In this document: piece after piece, positions 11,132 to 22,500 of the stretch
Numbering within the stretch: the stretch's first letter is position 1
Layout of the letters: the number at the start of each line of letters is the position of its first letter
Source of the DNA: Plantago ovata
Taxonomy: Eukaryota > Streptophyta > Magnoliopsida > Lamiales > Plantaginaceae
Assembly (NCBI GenBank): GCA_028274465.1
Contig: CM051457.1
Location: 13,753,097 to 13,817,096 of the forward strand
Direction: 5' to 3'
DNA length: 64,000 nucleotides
Made by a program: the position numbers and the translations under genes
Notes under the pieces: generated by a model
Told to the model about the DNA's origin: nothing
What the model saw: only the letters and a program-made list of their open reading frames with translations
Database searches by the model: none

Positions 11132-12615
11132 ATGGGAAAGGCAAAAGCCCAATCCTTCAAGGCACAATACTCCTTGGGTTCGTAAATTGTCATCGTCGTT
11201 TACTTTCTATGAATTATTATTTTTAGATTGATTATCTAAGTAATTAATTGTATCAATTGAATTGCAGATGAAAGGCAGCAAGAATCACAGGAAATCATCG
11301 CCAAGTATCCTGATCGAGTCCCTGTAAGTTGGCTTTTCTTTCTCCATTATGCAATCTTTCCGATTTTCAGAAATTGCTGATGATGTGAGACACTTCTATC
11401 TCATATTAGGCTAATTAGGCTGTTCTGGAACGTAATCGATCGTCGTTGATCCTTGGCATATTAATTGATTAGATGGTAAAGTGTAATCGATGATAATATT
11501 GGGGATTTGATTTTTATTTTTTTTGGTACTATCTGCAAGATTTGGGAAGTCTTTTGGGGGTGGGATATAAATCCATTGTATTTTACAAGTTTGCCTAGAT
11601 TATGTGTTGTAGATTGCGGATAATTTAGAAGGGATCAGCTATTCGGCTATCTCTTTCGATTGCTTAAAGGAAGGACTTACAACTTACAAGTATTAACCAA
11701 CTGACACTAAATGCTGAATTGATGTTTGTGTCTTGGATACCATTATTCACCTGATGATTGCATGTGTTTTAACAGGTTGTTGTTGAAAGGTACACAAAAA
11801 CGGACCTCCCTGAGATGGAGAAGAAAAAGTATGTTCTTTGTTTCTTATTTTGTTTTTGTAGTTTCTTGTTGGTAGGTGTCTTGACTACTAGCAGTGGTTT
11901 CATGCATATTACATCCCTACAGGAACCATGCATGAGTGTGTTAATTCACCAGAAAAGTAGAGTACATAGTTGCTTTTGCCATAATGGAAAATTTTCTTAT
12001 GTTTCGAATTTCATTTGGTGAGGCACTGGAGCTGGACTTTTACATTCTTGTAGTTCTCTCTTCCCCTTTATCTAACTCGAGCCAAATTTCATGAAGTCAA
12101 ATAGAAATTGAAGTATCATAAACACTGTATACGACTTGTACTGCCTTTTGTTTCTGTGTTCTTGCATGCTACCTTCTGCACTAAAGTTTTAAAACAAGAA
12201 TTCAGCCATATGCATACTGTGATATGTGTCTTTCAATTCATCTTATACAAACTGTTCAATGGTCTTGCAACAGATTCCTTGTACCCCGCGACATGTCGGT
12301 GGGTCAATTTATCCACATCCTTAGTGGCAGGCTTCATCTGACTCCTGGGAAAGCTCTTTTTATATTTGTGAAGAATACATTACCACAAACATGTAAAATA
12401 TCCAACCTATTTCTATCTTCGCAGACATATAAAAAGCTACCATTCTCGTAAAACTTTTCCTCTTCTTTTTCTTAATTGTGCTCTTACATGGTAATTCTAT
12501 TGTTTTTGCAGCGAACCTGATCGAGACTGTGTATGATTCGTTTAAGGACGAAGATGGGTTCCTTTACATGCTCTACAGCAGCGAGAAAACCTTTGGTGGT
12601 GCTCGTGCTCCATAG
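11132..12615 (+). CDS. ATG8: Autophagy-related protein 8, h/i-type (ATG8)
   Basis: Ubiquitin-like autophagosome protein that is conjugated to phosphatidylethanolamine. I join five exons: 11132-11177, 11268-11323, 11776-11828, 12274-12392 and 12512-12615, all GT-AG, giving 125 aa without interruption. Visible landmarks are [19 protein letters not shown] (N-terminal helices), [48 protein letters not shown], and [17 protein letters not shown] at the C-terminus. The YSSEKTFG ending, PRDMSVGQF and short N-terminus match the Arabidopsis ATG8h/i subgroup. Those proteins normally end at the conjugated glycine; here GARAP follows FG, so ATG4 processing would be needed. An unspliced frame through exon 3 exists but is intronic. 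Confidence 0.93.
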
Positions 12616-13230
12616 ATTTCTATTAACACTGCCTGCGGCAGCCAGATCAGATCATCCATGTACATTAACTGGGTCTCTGTACATTATCAAACTCTGTAAT
12701 TAACCAAGTACAGTGTCTGTTGTGTGTTCATGGATTATGAAGGACGCACAATCAATAAGCATGTACAGACTTCGCCGCATGCAAATCCCAATATTAAATT
12801 ATTTCTGTTGTTAAAAGAATTTGTATCAAGAAAGAAAAGAAAAGAAAAGAGCGTGTATGTCAAAGTATAAAGGCTTTCTACCTCCAATGCGAAAATCACA
12901 TATCGATTTACCTCATGTTCAAACCCAAAATATGAAATTCCCGGGCTTATTTTTTATTCTTATCTTCACATTCATTTGGTTTAATCAATTTGATTTAACT
13001 GAAATAAAATACATACTACTGATATACACTACTAGTACACTACTACTTTGCTATTTGGATATATCACCTCTCTCTCACACACGCAAATATTCATTTTGAT
13101 TTTGTTGTGTTCGTTTTCGTCTCATTTTAAAATGATAAAAACTTATAATAAAAAATAAATACATAAGCCTTTCTCGGCCACCAAAGTCACACCTCCAGAG
13201 CAACCCTTAATTAGCATAAATAGATTCTGT
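12616..13230. other. ATG8 3' region and intergenic DNA
   Basis: Probably contains the ATG8 3'-UTR in its first 200 bases. No further gene is seen; the open frame at 12821-13099 has no recognisable content. Confidence 0.4.
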
Positions 13231-13239
13231 GTTCGGGGT

Positions 13240-14255
13240 CAGTCCGGATTGCCAGTTCTATAATCCATTTCCATTCCACTTCACCCATTACCTTATGCCA
13301 CCTGCCACTTTATTTTCCCAATCTTGCATTTCTTTGATTCCTTCCTAGTTCCTTCTATTTAAATTCAATAATAATAATTCATTTTCTTTAAATCTTTTTT
13401 ATATCATTCAAAGTCACTATTTTCCCAAATTCTTATCCCCAACTCAACCGACAACAAAACTTGAAATAAAAATAAAAACAAATATAATTAATAACGTGTT
13501 TTCTCTTCATCTTTTTTTTTTTTTAATCTAATCCTCTTTTTCCTCTCTTTACATTACATTAGTATTTTCAAATAGCCGTATCCGCACCGTATCGTATCCT
13601 TAATATTCTGAAAAATCGATATCTCCGTACTCTCGTATCGTATCCAATACGTATTGTCGTATCCGTGCAACCTAGGTTATTAGTGACATTGAGTGGCCTC
13701 TAAAAAATGGACCCACATTAAATTATAAAAATAAATATAATAAATTATACTTATGAAGTAAATCAAATATTTTTATAAATATAACTTCATTGATGTATAT
13801 TTGTCTATTGAATGTTAAAGTAAAAATAAGATTAAACGAATTATAAATTTTTTATTGTGATGGAGGTTGTATAACATTTTTTATTTGGAAGGGCAAAAAT
13901 TTAACCTTTGAAAAACTAATGTAATGTAAAGAGAGGAAGAAGAGGATTAGATTAAGAAAAAAAAAAGAAGGAAAAGATGAAGAGAAAACATGTTACCCCT
14001 ATTAACTATATGTGTTTCTATTTTTATATTAAGTTTTGTTGTCCTTTGAGTTGGGGAGAAGAATTTGGAAAAATAGTGACTTTGAATGATATAAAGAGAT
14101 TTAAAGAAAATGAACTATTATTAGTTGAATTTAAATAGAATGAACTAGGAAGGAATCAAGGAAATGGAAGGTTGGGAAAATAAAGGGGCACGTGGCATAA
14201 GGTAATGGGTGAAGGTGGGAATGAAACTGGATTATGGAACTGGCAATCCTGACTG
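13240..14255. mobile_element. Long-TIR MULE-like foldback element
   Basis: The interval has long terminal inverted repeats of roughly 330 bp (about 13240-13567 and 13918-14255) around a 350-bp AT-rich loop. The tips are CAGTCCGGATTGCC and, read from the right, CAGTCAGGATTGCC. A perfect 9-bp duplication GTTCGGGGT flanks it (13231-13239, 14256-14264). The 9-bp duplication and long TIRs point to a non-autonomous Mutator-like element. Overlapping minus frames near 14131-14431 are shadows of the arm. A transcript through it would fold into a long hairpin. Confidence 0.8.
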
Positions 14256-14264
14256 GTTCGGGGT

Positions 14265-16163
14265 GGTTGTGTGTGTGTGGGGGGAGGGGTAATGGAGATA
14301 AAAAGATATACTGTATACAAGATTGAAGAAGATTTATTAATATATTTTGAATTATTCTGGATAGATGATGAGGAATTGTGATTGATATAGATGAGGAAAG
14401 AAGATCTACCATTTGCTAATTGAAAAATCAATATATTTTAGTTTCATTGTTTTGTATTCATAATATAGTAGTGTAGTTTTTATATTATTTTTATAAAACT
14501 AAATAAAAATGTGGGAAAAAAATACATTTATTACAGTTAAATTAAATCCAGAGGTATAATTAGTATTGTTATCCGAGTAGAAACGAGCGAAGTATCGTCA
14601 AGCTCGGCTTGTTTCAGTTTGGTTCGCTTGGCTCGAGTTCTAGTTCCAGTTAAATTTGATCCAAGCTCAAGCCTTTATTGAGTTGCGCTTGATAGGAAAT
14701 AGAAAAAGAATAAATAACTTAGTATCACGAGCCTCATTGAACGGAGTTTGAATCAAGCTTGTGATAAAAAATAAAAAAATATAATCAATAACCTATTATC
14801 ACAATCCTATCGAGTATCATCATCTAAACAAGCTATGCTCGTTAGAAAAATGATGTTGAAAAGGGGATCGGACAGCAGCGGATGCATTGGGGTGGGCCTG
14901 AACTTGGACTTTTATATTTAAAAAAGAAAATCTTAATTTTGCATTTTGACCCCCTGAAAAATTATAATTTTACATTATTGACCCCGAAAAATATAGTTAT
15001 TTTCTTTTATTTTAAAAAATTGCTCTCTTATGAAAACTTCGTTACACTACGACCCCAGTGACCATCACTTCTGGATTCGTCATTGGACTCTTTCTGGCTG
15101 TTTGGAGCTCGATTCCAAAAATCAATTTGGCAAAACTACTTTAAGGAGGAATAGTAAAGTCTATTAAGGAGATGAAGAGGAATTGTGTTTGAAGTTATAT
15201 TTAGGGAAAAATAGATGTATAGAGTAGGGTAATAATTAGGTTTAAGAATTAATGTTTTTTTTTGTTTTGTACCAAGTACAGAATTTGAGGAGAATATGTG
15301 GTGGATGTTTTATTTGGGGATGTAAAATAATAGTAAAAGTAAATTAAAAAAAAAAGTCAAAATCTGAAAAAAAAATAAAAAAATTCCCAAGTAGAATTTT
15401 GGGATGAATAGTACTGGGTCTATTTTGGAATTGAACTCCAAACATGAAACTCAATTAAGAAACTACTTAATTGAGCTCCAAACGTACCGTTTAAGTTTCG
15501 ATTCGCATAACAACACACAGTTAAGTTAAATGGAGCATGTGAGGCTAAAGTTAAATGGAGCATATGAGGGTTTTCCAAATGCATAATAATGAAATACAGA
15601 GGTACTACTCATGGGCCTATCGGACGTTTGGTGTGTTACGCTGTTAGGACTTGGATCTAGTTCCTTGATCGTATCCGGGCCGTCCACTTTGGTCACATCT
15701 CCATAAATTCTCTGTTTGTTTGGTTTTTGAAATCCGAGAAGCCGAAAAGGCCCAAAGCAGAAAGTGTTGGCGTGGCTAGTCTAATGTACCAATCACGTGC
15801 CAGTGTACAGTACTCGACCGACCTACACCTACTGACCTACATATCCTACTAGGTTTAGGCAGGTTCCTCCACGGTTATTTCTAATTTGAGCTCCAAACTA
15901 GCTATAGCTTTAAGTACTACCAGGCACTGTAGTAAAAATTAAAGTATAATTCATAAAATACTCCGAATATTCCACTAGAACACTAGAATAATGGAAGTAG
16001 TAGTAAATTGATTGTTTGTGTAAGTTGTGTTTAATTTAATGGGAAAATTCAAATTGAGACTTTCATCATTCGATAATACCGCCGATTTGTATGTATGTAT
16101 ACTGCTGTATCTATTGAGGGCCTCGTCGATGAATACGTAGGTGATACCTGTTCTCTTATTTTT
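14265..16163. other. Intergenic region between ATG8 and the MADS cluster
   Basis: Contains GT/GGGG simple sequence (14266-14290) and a degenerate CTCGAGCTTG-type repeat (14580-14830). From about 15.6 kb it is similar to 43.4-43.9 kb, i.e. the left part of the segmental duplication. No gene seen. Confidence 0.45.
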
Positions 16164-16260
16164 CAATTTTCGATTGATTTCCCCCAAACTTATCTCTATC
16201 CTCTCTAATGTTACAGTGGCGCGTAAATTAGCTATCCACGACTCGGTTCGGCCATTTTCT
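16164..16260. promoter_or_regulatory. Conserved 3'-flank block of MADS gene A (candidate antisense promoter)
   Basis: This block, with core GTTACAGTGGCGCGTAAAT (16210-16228) preceded by TTTCCCCCAAAC, recurs twice beyond the stop codon of the second MADS gene (about 43874-43970 and 44038-44125). It lies about 560 bp past the stop of gene A. On the + strand it is followed by a C/T-rich leader-like stretch. Conservation is observed; a role as an antisense-transcript promoter, as at Arabidopsis FLC, is inference. Confidence 0.4.
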
Positions 16261-16821
16261 AAGTGAGTATATTATTTAAAGCAGCCTCTTTCTTCATTTT
16301 CTTCTCCAATTGCTACTGCATTATTGTTGTTGTTGTTGTGAATGCTCTGCCTTCCACTCTCACAGGTACATTCAATTTCGTTGCAGTAATGCTATTGTAT
16401 GTATGCACCATTGCAATGAGAATTCCTTTTATTTCTTTCCTCTCTACTGTTTGTTATTATGTCTCAATGATAGTTTAGTTCCATTCATCTCTCACTTTCC
16501 AATTTTGGTCCTATCATAGAGTAGATTATTAGATTGATGATTGCTTATTCTTCGATCCATAATTGCATGTCTCGTCTGTTTATTAAAAGGAACAATTATT
16601 CATCAATGTATTACATGCAAATTTTCACACACACTTTGCTGCATAGTATGTTATTAAAACAACACTCTGGAGCAATTAGATACAGGTTTAGGAAATACTA
16701 GCCGTACGTTTAATTCCTGTTGTTACATGGCCAACCGAGCTACGAACTCGCCTTCATCAGTTATGTGTCCTTATTGTTACATCCATCTGCTTTCAGGAAT
16801 GAACGGGTTAACCGGCATCAT

Positions 16822-19562
16822 TCACTGTTGATTCGGAGCACCGTTGCCTGTTTCCTCATTAGCAGGAGCGTTGAGATCGATTGCCAACTTTATTCGTCTC
16901 TTTGGGGGTTCCTTATTTTCAGATACCTGCTGTAAGTTCGAAAAATGAGATAACCAAATAGTAGTATACTAGTTGTGGTTTCAATTCAATGTTTGAGAAA
17001 CTGATATAACTAAATTTTACAGGTATAGTAGAACACAGATAGATGGTGGGAGCTTTCAGATCGGATCACCTTCATTTTCTTCTTTTTCTTCTTACTCTTC
17101 ATCAGAAGTATGTTCTCTTTTTCCAATGACTTTTCCTGCATTACACAAGGATAATGTAAGTTGTTCTGCCTAACTATAACTCAATTAGTCTTTTACTGTT
17201 CTCAGTTTTGCTCGTTAATATTAGCATACACATTATCTACGTACGTGATGAAAGTTTATTATCCTGTCCTGTTCCTCTTGGTTTTGGTATGAGATTAGGA
17301 TAGGACATTCATAACTCGGGACTATATAGTTCAACAAAAAATACACTAGGAGCTGTATAATGTCTTATCATGTTCAAGCATGACAACTCATCTGCAGCAG
17401 CAGAAACTCAGAACAAAATTAATTTATTCATATGCTCACTAGACATGTGAGATTTGACATCAGTTATACTCTCATATAGTCTTACGGATTAAGCCCCACC
17501 AAAATTCAAGGGCCACTTACGGTGAGTGCCGCCCCAGGTTCAACGCATAATACATGACCAGCTTTCTAATATCTGAGCATTGTGACACAGTTATGTATCT
17601 TCTCAATCATTCAAATAATCTACTCATGTGCTCAGTAGGCGTAACACTAGACAGTTGCACATGTAGCTCACTTTCATCTAATCTTGCACAAACAATGAGA
17701 CATGATCTCAGACTTGTATACCTACCCTTTCCTGTCTCTGCCACCAACCAACATTCGTTTTTATTAACTTTTACAACTCTAACTCCAACAGAGCCATGAC
17801 TCACTTCATCAAAACATCAACATGATATTCCCAGTCAAGCAATTAAACTTAACCCATGAACTTCAGCCAGGCTCAATATTGAGAAAAGTAGAAACGTTTC
17901 AAAATCTATTAGTCAAGAGTCGTGTCAAGAAATCGATTTCTACTTACAGACCTACTGCAGGATGTCTTCAAGCACTAGAGTCTGTAGCTTAATACGCATA
18001 GTCTATTTAACGTCCAGCAATGTCACATACCTTTTCTTTAAGGCTTGAGATGGAATCCTGCATCAGCTGTGTCTGCATAGATTAGAGGAAAAAGAACAAC
18101 ATAAAAAAATCATTTCACTTTACAAGTTGACAAAAATTCGTAAAGAACTGGCAGTATGAGGATGACCAGCAAGTCTGGCAGAGAATAAAATAGCAGGATG
18201 ACCAGCAATGCTGCCCATTCAGGTTCTCAAATTTAATTGGTTGTTAAGTTCACAGCACATTTAACCTTTTTTTCCCAGCACATTCTGGTACTGTCAGATT
18301 AATTGTTTTTGAGTTTTTCAATCTTCTAGAAGGTAGCCATTTATCCCTATATAAGTGAACAATCCAAATGCAACTAGAGAAATCATATGATAGGCTTATT
18401 GTTTCATCAGTATCTAGACTGCAGTCTAGAATGGGTGTGTTAAGAAGAGTCTCAAATAGAAGAAACCTTTGTTGATCTTGTTTGTATCAGTGCATCTTGA
18501 ATTTGATTCTCAAGATGCTGCAGGTCAATCACACTCTGGTCAATCAGTGGCTCTTCATGATCCCTGTAGAAGAGAGAGAACTAATTTATGTCAGAAAATC
18601 ATTAACATTAACACACTTCATCACAATATTATAAAAGATATAGGAAGGGATTGATTTTGTGCCTTTCGATGATTTGGAGGAGCTCTCCCGTTGTGAGGAA
18701 GCCTGCATATTTTGAGTTCTGATCCTGATATTGTAAGAGTCTAATAGTCAGTTCCAGAAAACTGCAACATTTGTACTCAATACACGTATTACAAAACGGT
18801 AATTGTTCAAGGGAATAATTTGATTTCCGAATTGCATGATAGTGATCCAGCTTCTGATGGTCACTTGGGGACACTACTCGAATGTTTTTCAAAAAGCTTC
18901 TTTTTTTTTTTCTTCCCTTCTTTTCTTTCTTTCTTTAATTGATAGATTAAGTAGATGATTGTGAGCATTTGATATTATTCAATTTCAACTAGGGATTATC
19001 TGGGAAAATAAGGGCAGGGAATTAAGCAGGGTGATCTTTGGGCAACTTTTAAACCCATACAGTCTACTTTAGTCTTACTATATTTACCCACAGATAAGTG
19101 TCTTTCTCTATAACTAAAACCAGAACTGAAAAAAATTGATTTATGCTTCTTACGGACCGGAGTGATTATATATTATTGGAATTCAAATAAACAGTAGCTT
19201 ATAGTATACCTTTGGCGCTGGATTAAATTCAAAATAGGCAGCTTATGAAGAATAAGAAGAATAGAAAACACTGAAAATTTCCATAATTTGTCCAAAAACC
19301 AGACATGTTCTCTTATTGATGCAAGTACCAAAAAACTCCCACCTTCTACATAAAAACTACCAATTTCAGCAAAATGAAAAAGTGTTCTAGAAAAGAATTT
19401 GCAGACATCACTACGTGTTTGAGTAGTGAGGTTATTCCCTTGATATGCCAGAGAACTATTTGTGACCAAGAAGATAATCTTACTTGATTCTCTAAAACAC
19501 TGTTGGAGTCTCTTTGTTCTGTTTCTATGCATTCATGGTACCGTTCCAGGATCTCAGGAAGG
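16822..19562 (-). CDS. Exons 2-7 cluster of MADS gene A
   Basis: Exons 19484-19562, 18663-18724, 18467-18563, 18031-18072, 17070-17135 and 16822-16929. Acceptors read TTGCAG, ATCAG, CTACAG, TGCAG, TGCAG and TTACAG; donors are GTAAG, GC(ACA), GTTTC, GTATG and GTGAT. The last exon begins at a CAGCAG tandem acceptor, so a one-residue alternative (with or without Gln) is possible. Relative to copy B one base is missing near the end, which gives a slightly earlier stop after APNQQ. Confidence 0.85.
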
Positions 19563-22500
19563 CTGCAATAAACAAACTATTACAACACTTAACTGGTAAT
19601 ACAAAGAAATATCACATGAATAATTAATTATATCACAGAAATTGAGGTTCAAGGAATATATTAACCAAACAAATTGCCCAAAACTGTAGGTGAAATGAAT
19701 GTCCCTCCAGGTAAACAAAACAGCATTAGCCACCAAACATGCATAAATCTGTAGGAGATTAATGTAGACTGCAAGCTAAGTACTAAGTTTGCAATGTTCC
19801 TCGTAAGTATTAAAATGAAACCACCAGATCTATGAAGAGAAAGGCCTGAATCAAGGTTGAAGCAAGAAAGTTGTCAAATCCAAGGAAAAGCATAGAAAAC
19901 AGGGGAATATCAGTCAGCATCTTATCACTAGTTCTGACATCTGAAGACCTCAGCTAATCCTTTCCATTGTTGTCCTCAACTGTTCCTTCACAACCTAACA
20001 AGCTTCTAAATTGTAAGTGCTTATCTATTAACGTCAGTACACGAAATATATGGCATTTTTCACCATGTAATTTATCTGGCATGTGAAATGTACTAGTCAC
20101 TCCTAAACAAAGGTTTCATTTCTGTTGAGCATGCAAGTAGCCATAATGACGGACAAATATCATCGGACTCAATTGCTTGTTTCAATACTGTGGGGTTCCC
20201 AGCATGTATTATGTTTCATCCTCATCTAATAGACTTATACTAGAGATTTGATTATAACAGCCTTTCTAAATATGGAAATCATATGCAAACCACCTGATCC
20301 TACACCAGCTAGCGAATTTCTTGTAATCATGATTTTCCCAAATATGAGGAAATAATGTATCTCTCCTACGCAAGTGTTTGGCACACCTATACTAATGTGT
20401 GATGTGGATCCTCCTATTGTCTAGGAAAATCAAGTCTTTCACATGATTTGTTCATGCCTTAAAGGAAATATACGAAATAGGATACCATAGCTAACATAGG
20501 AGGTCTAGTTCTATTTTATCCAGCTTCCTTTCGAATTGTAATATATATGCAGAAATCATAGTACCAAACAAGGTTTCGAACCTTTTGCTAGCTCACATGT
20601 TTCTTAAGGCAATTGAGATATCACTAAACCTGATAATCTGGGTTTATGCATAGTTACTAAACATGACAGCATGGACTCTTGATGCATATATTGGGGTGCA
20701 TGTTGGTTTAGAGGCCAATTTTGCTACAGATGCTGTGGTTTTAAAACCATTGAGGTCGAAAGGTTTCCTTTCCTTTATTTATTTATTTGTTTTTCATGGC
20801 CAAAATTTCATATTTCTTATTTTCTTCCTATTTCTTATATTCTTCATTTTCTATACTCACTATGTTGTCAGCACAAACTAATGAAACGATGACTCTCTAG
20901 TTTAGCTGTTGCACAAAGAGTGTATAATTTCCTAGGAATTAATGTGACTATAGCATGCATTAACTTCAAAAATTATCCACACCACACCCTGGGAAATTAT
21001 ACACTCTTTGTGCAACATTATTAACTTGGAAAATTATCCAAACCACACCCTGATCAGTTAGCTGAATTTGATAAGCTAAGTCGAGTGTATTATTAGAAGT
21101 AAGCTAGCATCATTGTTTTTTTTTTTTTTTTTTTAATTTCATATTTAGTATCAACTAATTTACTAAACACCTTCATTACAATCAACTAGCTGATGAACTG
21201 TCAATTCAACTAACTACCAGTTAGCTAATAAGATAGTCCCCAAGACTTATACTCTTGGTAGCCTCAGAGAATATATTATTCTGTTTTTAAGGAGCTCTAT
21301 AATATGGTGTTTGTACGTAGACATCACATTGTTGATCTCAAATGCATAATGGCCAGTTCTAAAATTGTCAAGAGAGATCAACTACAATGTATCCGATCTT
21401 TGCCAGAAGTAACTTGGCTTCATGTAAAAGGAAGAAGCAAAATGTTGTATAATAAGCAATGGATTTTTCTATGTTAGCTAATGTAGTACATCATTTTCGG
21501 AGTACAATTATAAGAAAGTTAAAGGTTAAGTGTGCTTGGTGCAAAGTATTATTAGTACAGGTGATGCACTTAGGTACCTTACTAGACTACACATGAGGGG
21601 AGGAGTGGGTTGTGGAGTGTTATCTTTTGGGGTTAACATGTCATCTATAAAGAGTAGTAATTGGTAAAAAAAGCGTCGTGTATTCCACCAATCTAGGTTT
21701 GATCTTAAGGTTTAATCATCGTCTCACATGCTATTCAATATTCCATTAAGGCATGCCCTTGGGGTCTGAACTTCATATTTGCAAAATCAAATTTAGGGGG
21801 CGAGGCATCCTTCAAGTGCTCTCAAGGGTAAGCAGGGTGGGTAAGATTACTTTTTTTTTTTTGAAATGGTCAAATCTAACTATCCTACTCCTACACTGCT
21901 CCTAAACCAACCTTATATCCAATTTTTCCTAAACCACCTTATGTCTCCGTCGGGATTCAAACCCCCGATCTCTCCTATGCTACTCCAATCCTTACCACTC
22001 GGCCACCTATGAACTCATACTCTGTAACATGACTGCTCTACGATATGACAATTTGTTAGAAGGAATATATGTAATGACCTAGGGCGATTGTATTCATAAA
22101 TGTCTATAAATCTCAAAATTACAAGTGAATATAGAAATAGTAAGCAAAAACGATTAAAAAAAAAGCAGGAATGATTGTTATAAGGTTAACCACCGGAATA
22201 AACACCTCTCATCTAATTAGAATTATCTGTAAGAATGATGACAAAATTTAGTGAATGATGATTGATATTTTACCTCTCTGCACAGTATAAGATAACAAAT
22301 GTGTAGAGAAATTCGTTGGAACATCCGGTTGGTGACTCTAAAATCCAGTTGTAACAACTATTTCACCTTTAGTTTTTCATCAGAAAACATAAGTAGTAAA
22401 TAGTAAACTTTTAAAATATGACATACGATTTGTGGTGAGACGAACTACAACGCTCTGGATCGACATAAACGTTTGCCTACTCAAATTTGCATTGAGGACA

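Noticed and set aside
14131..14431. Two overlapping minus-strand frames of about 90 codons
   Set aside because: They fall on the right arm of the long-TIR MULE and have repetitive Ser/Pro/His composition; not a gene.
16263..16519. Overlapping plus-strand frames of about 70 codons near the MADS 3' flank
   Set aside because: Composition reflects C/T-rich leader-like sequence; no conserved frame with the homologous 44.1-44.4 kb region.
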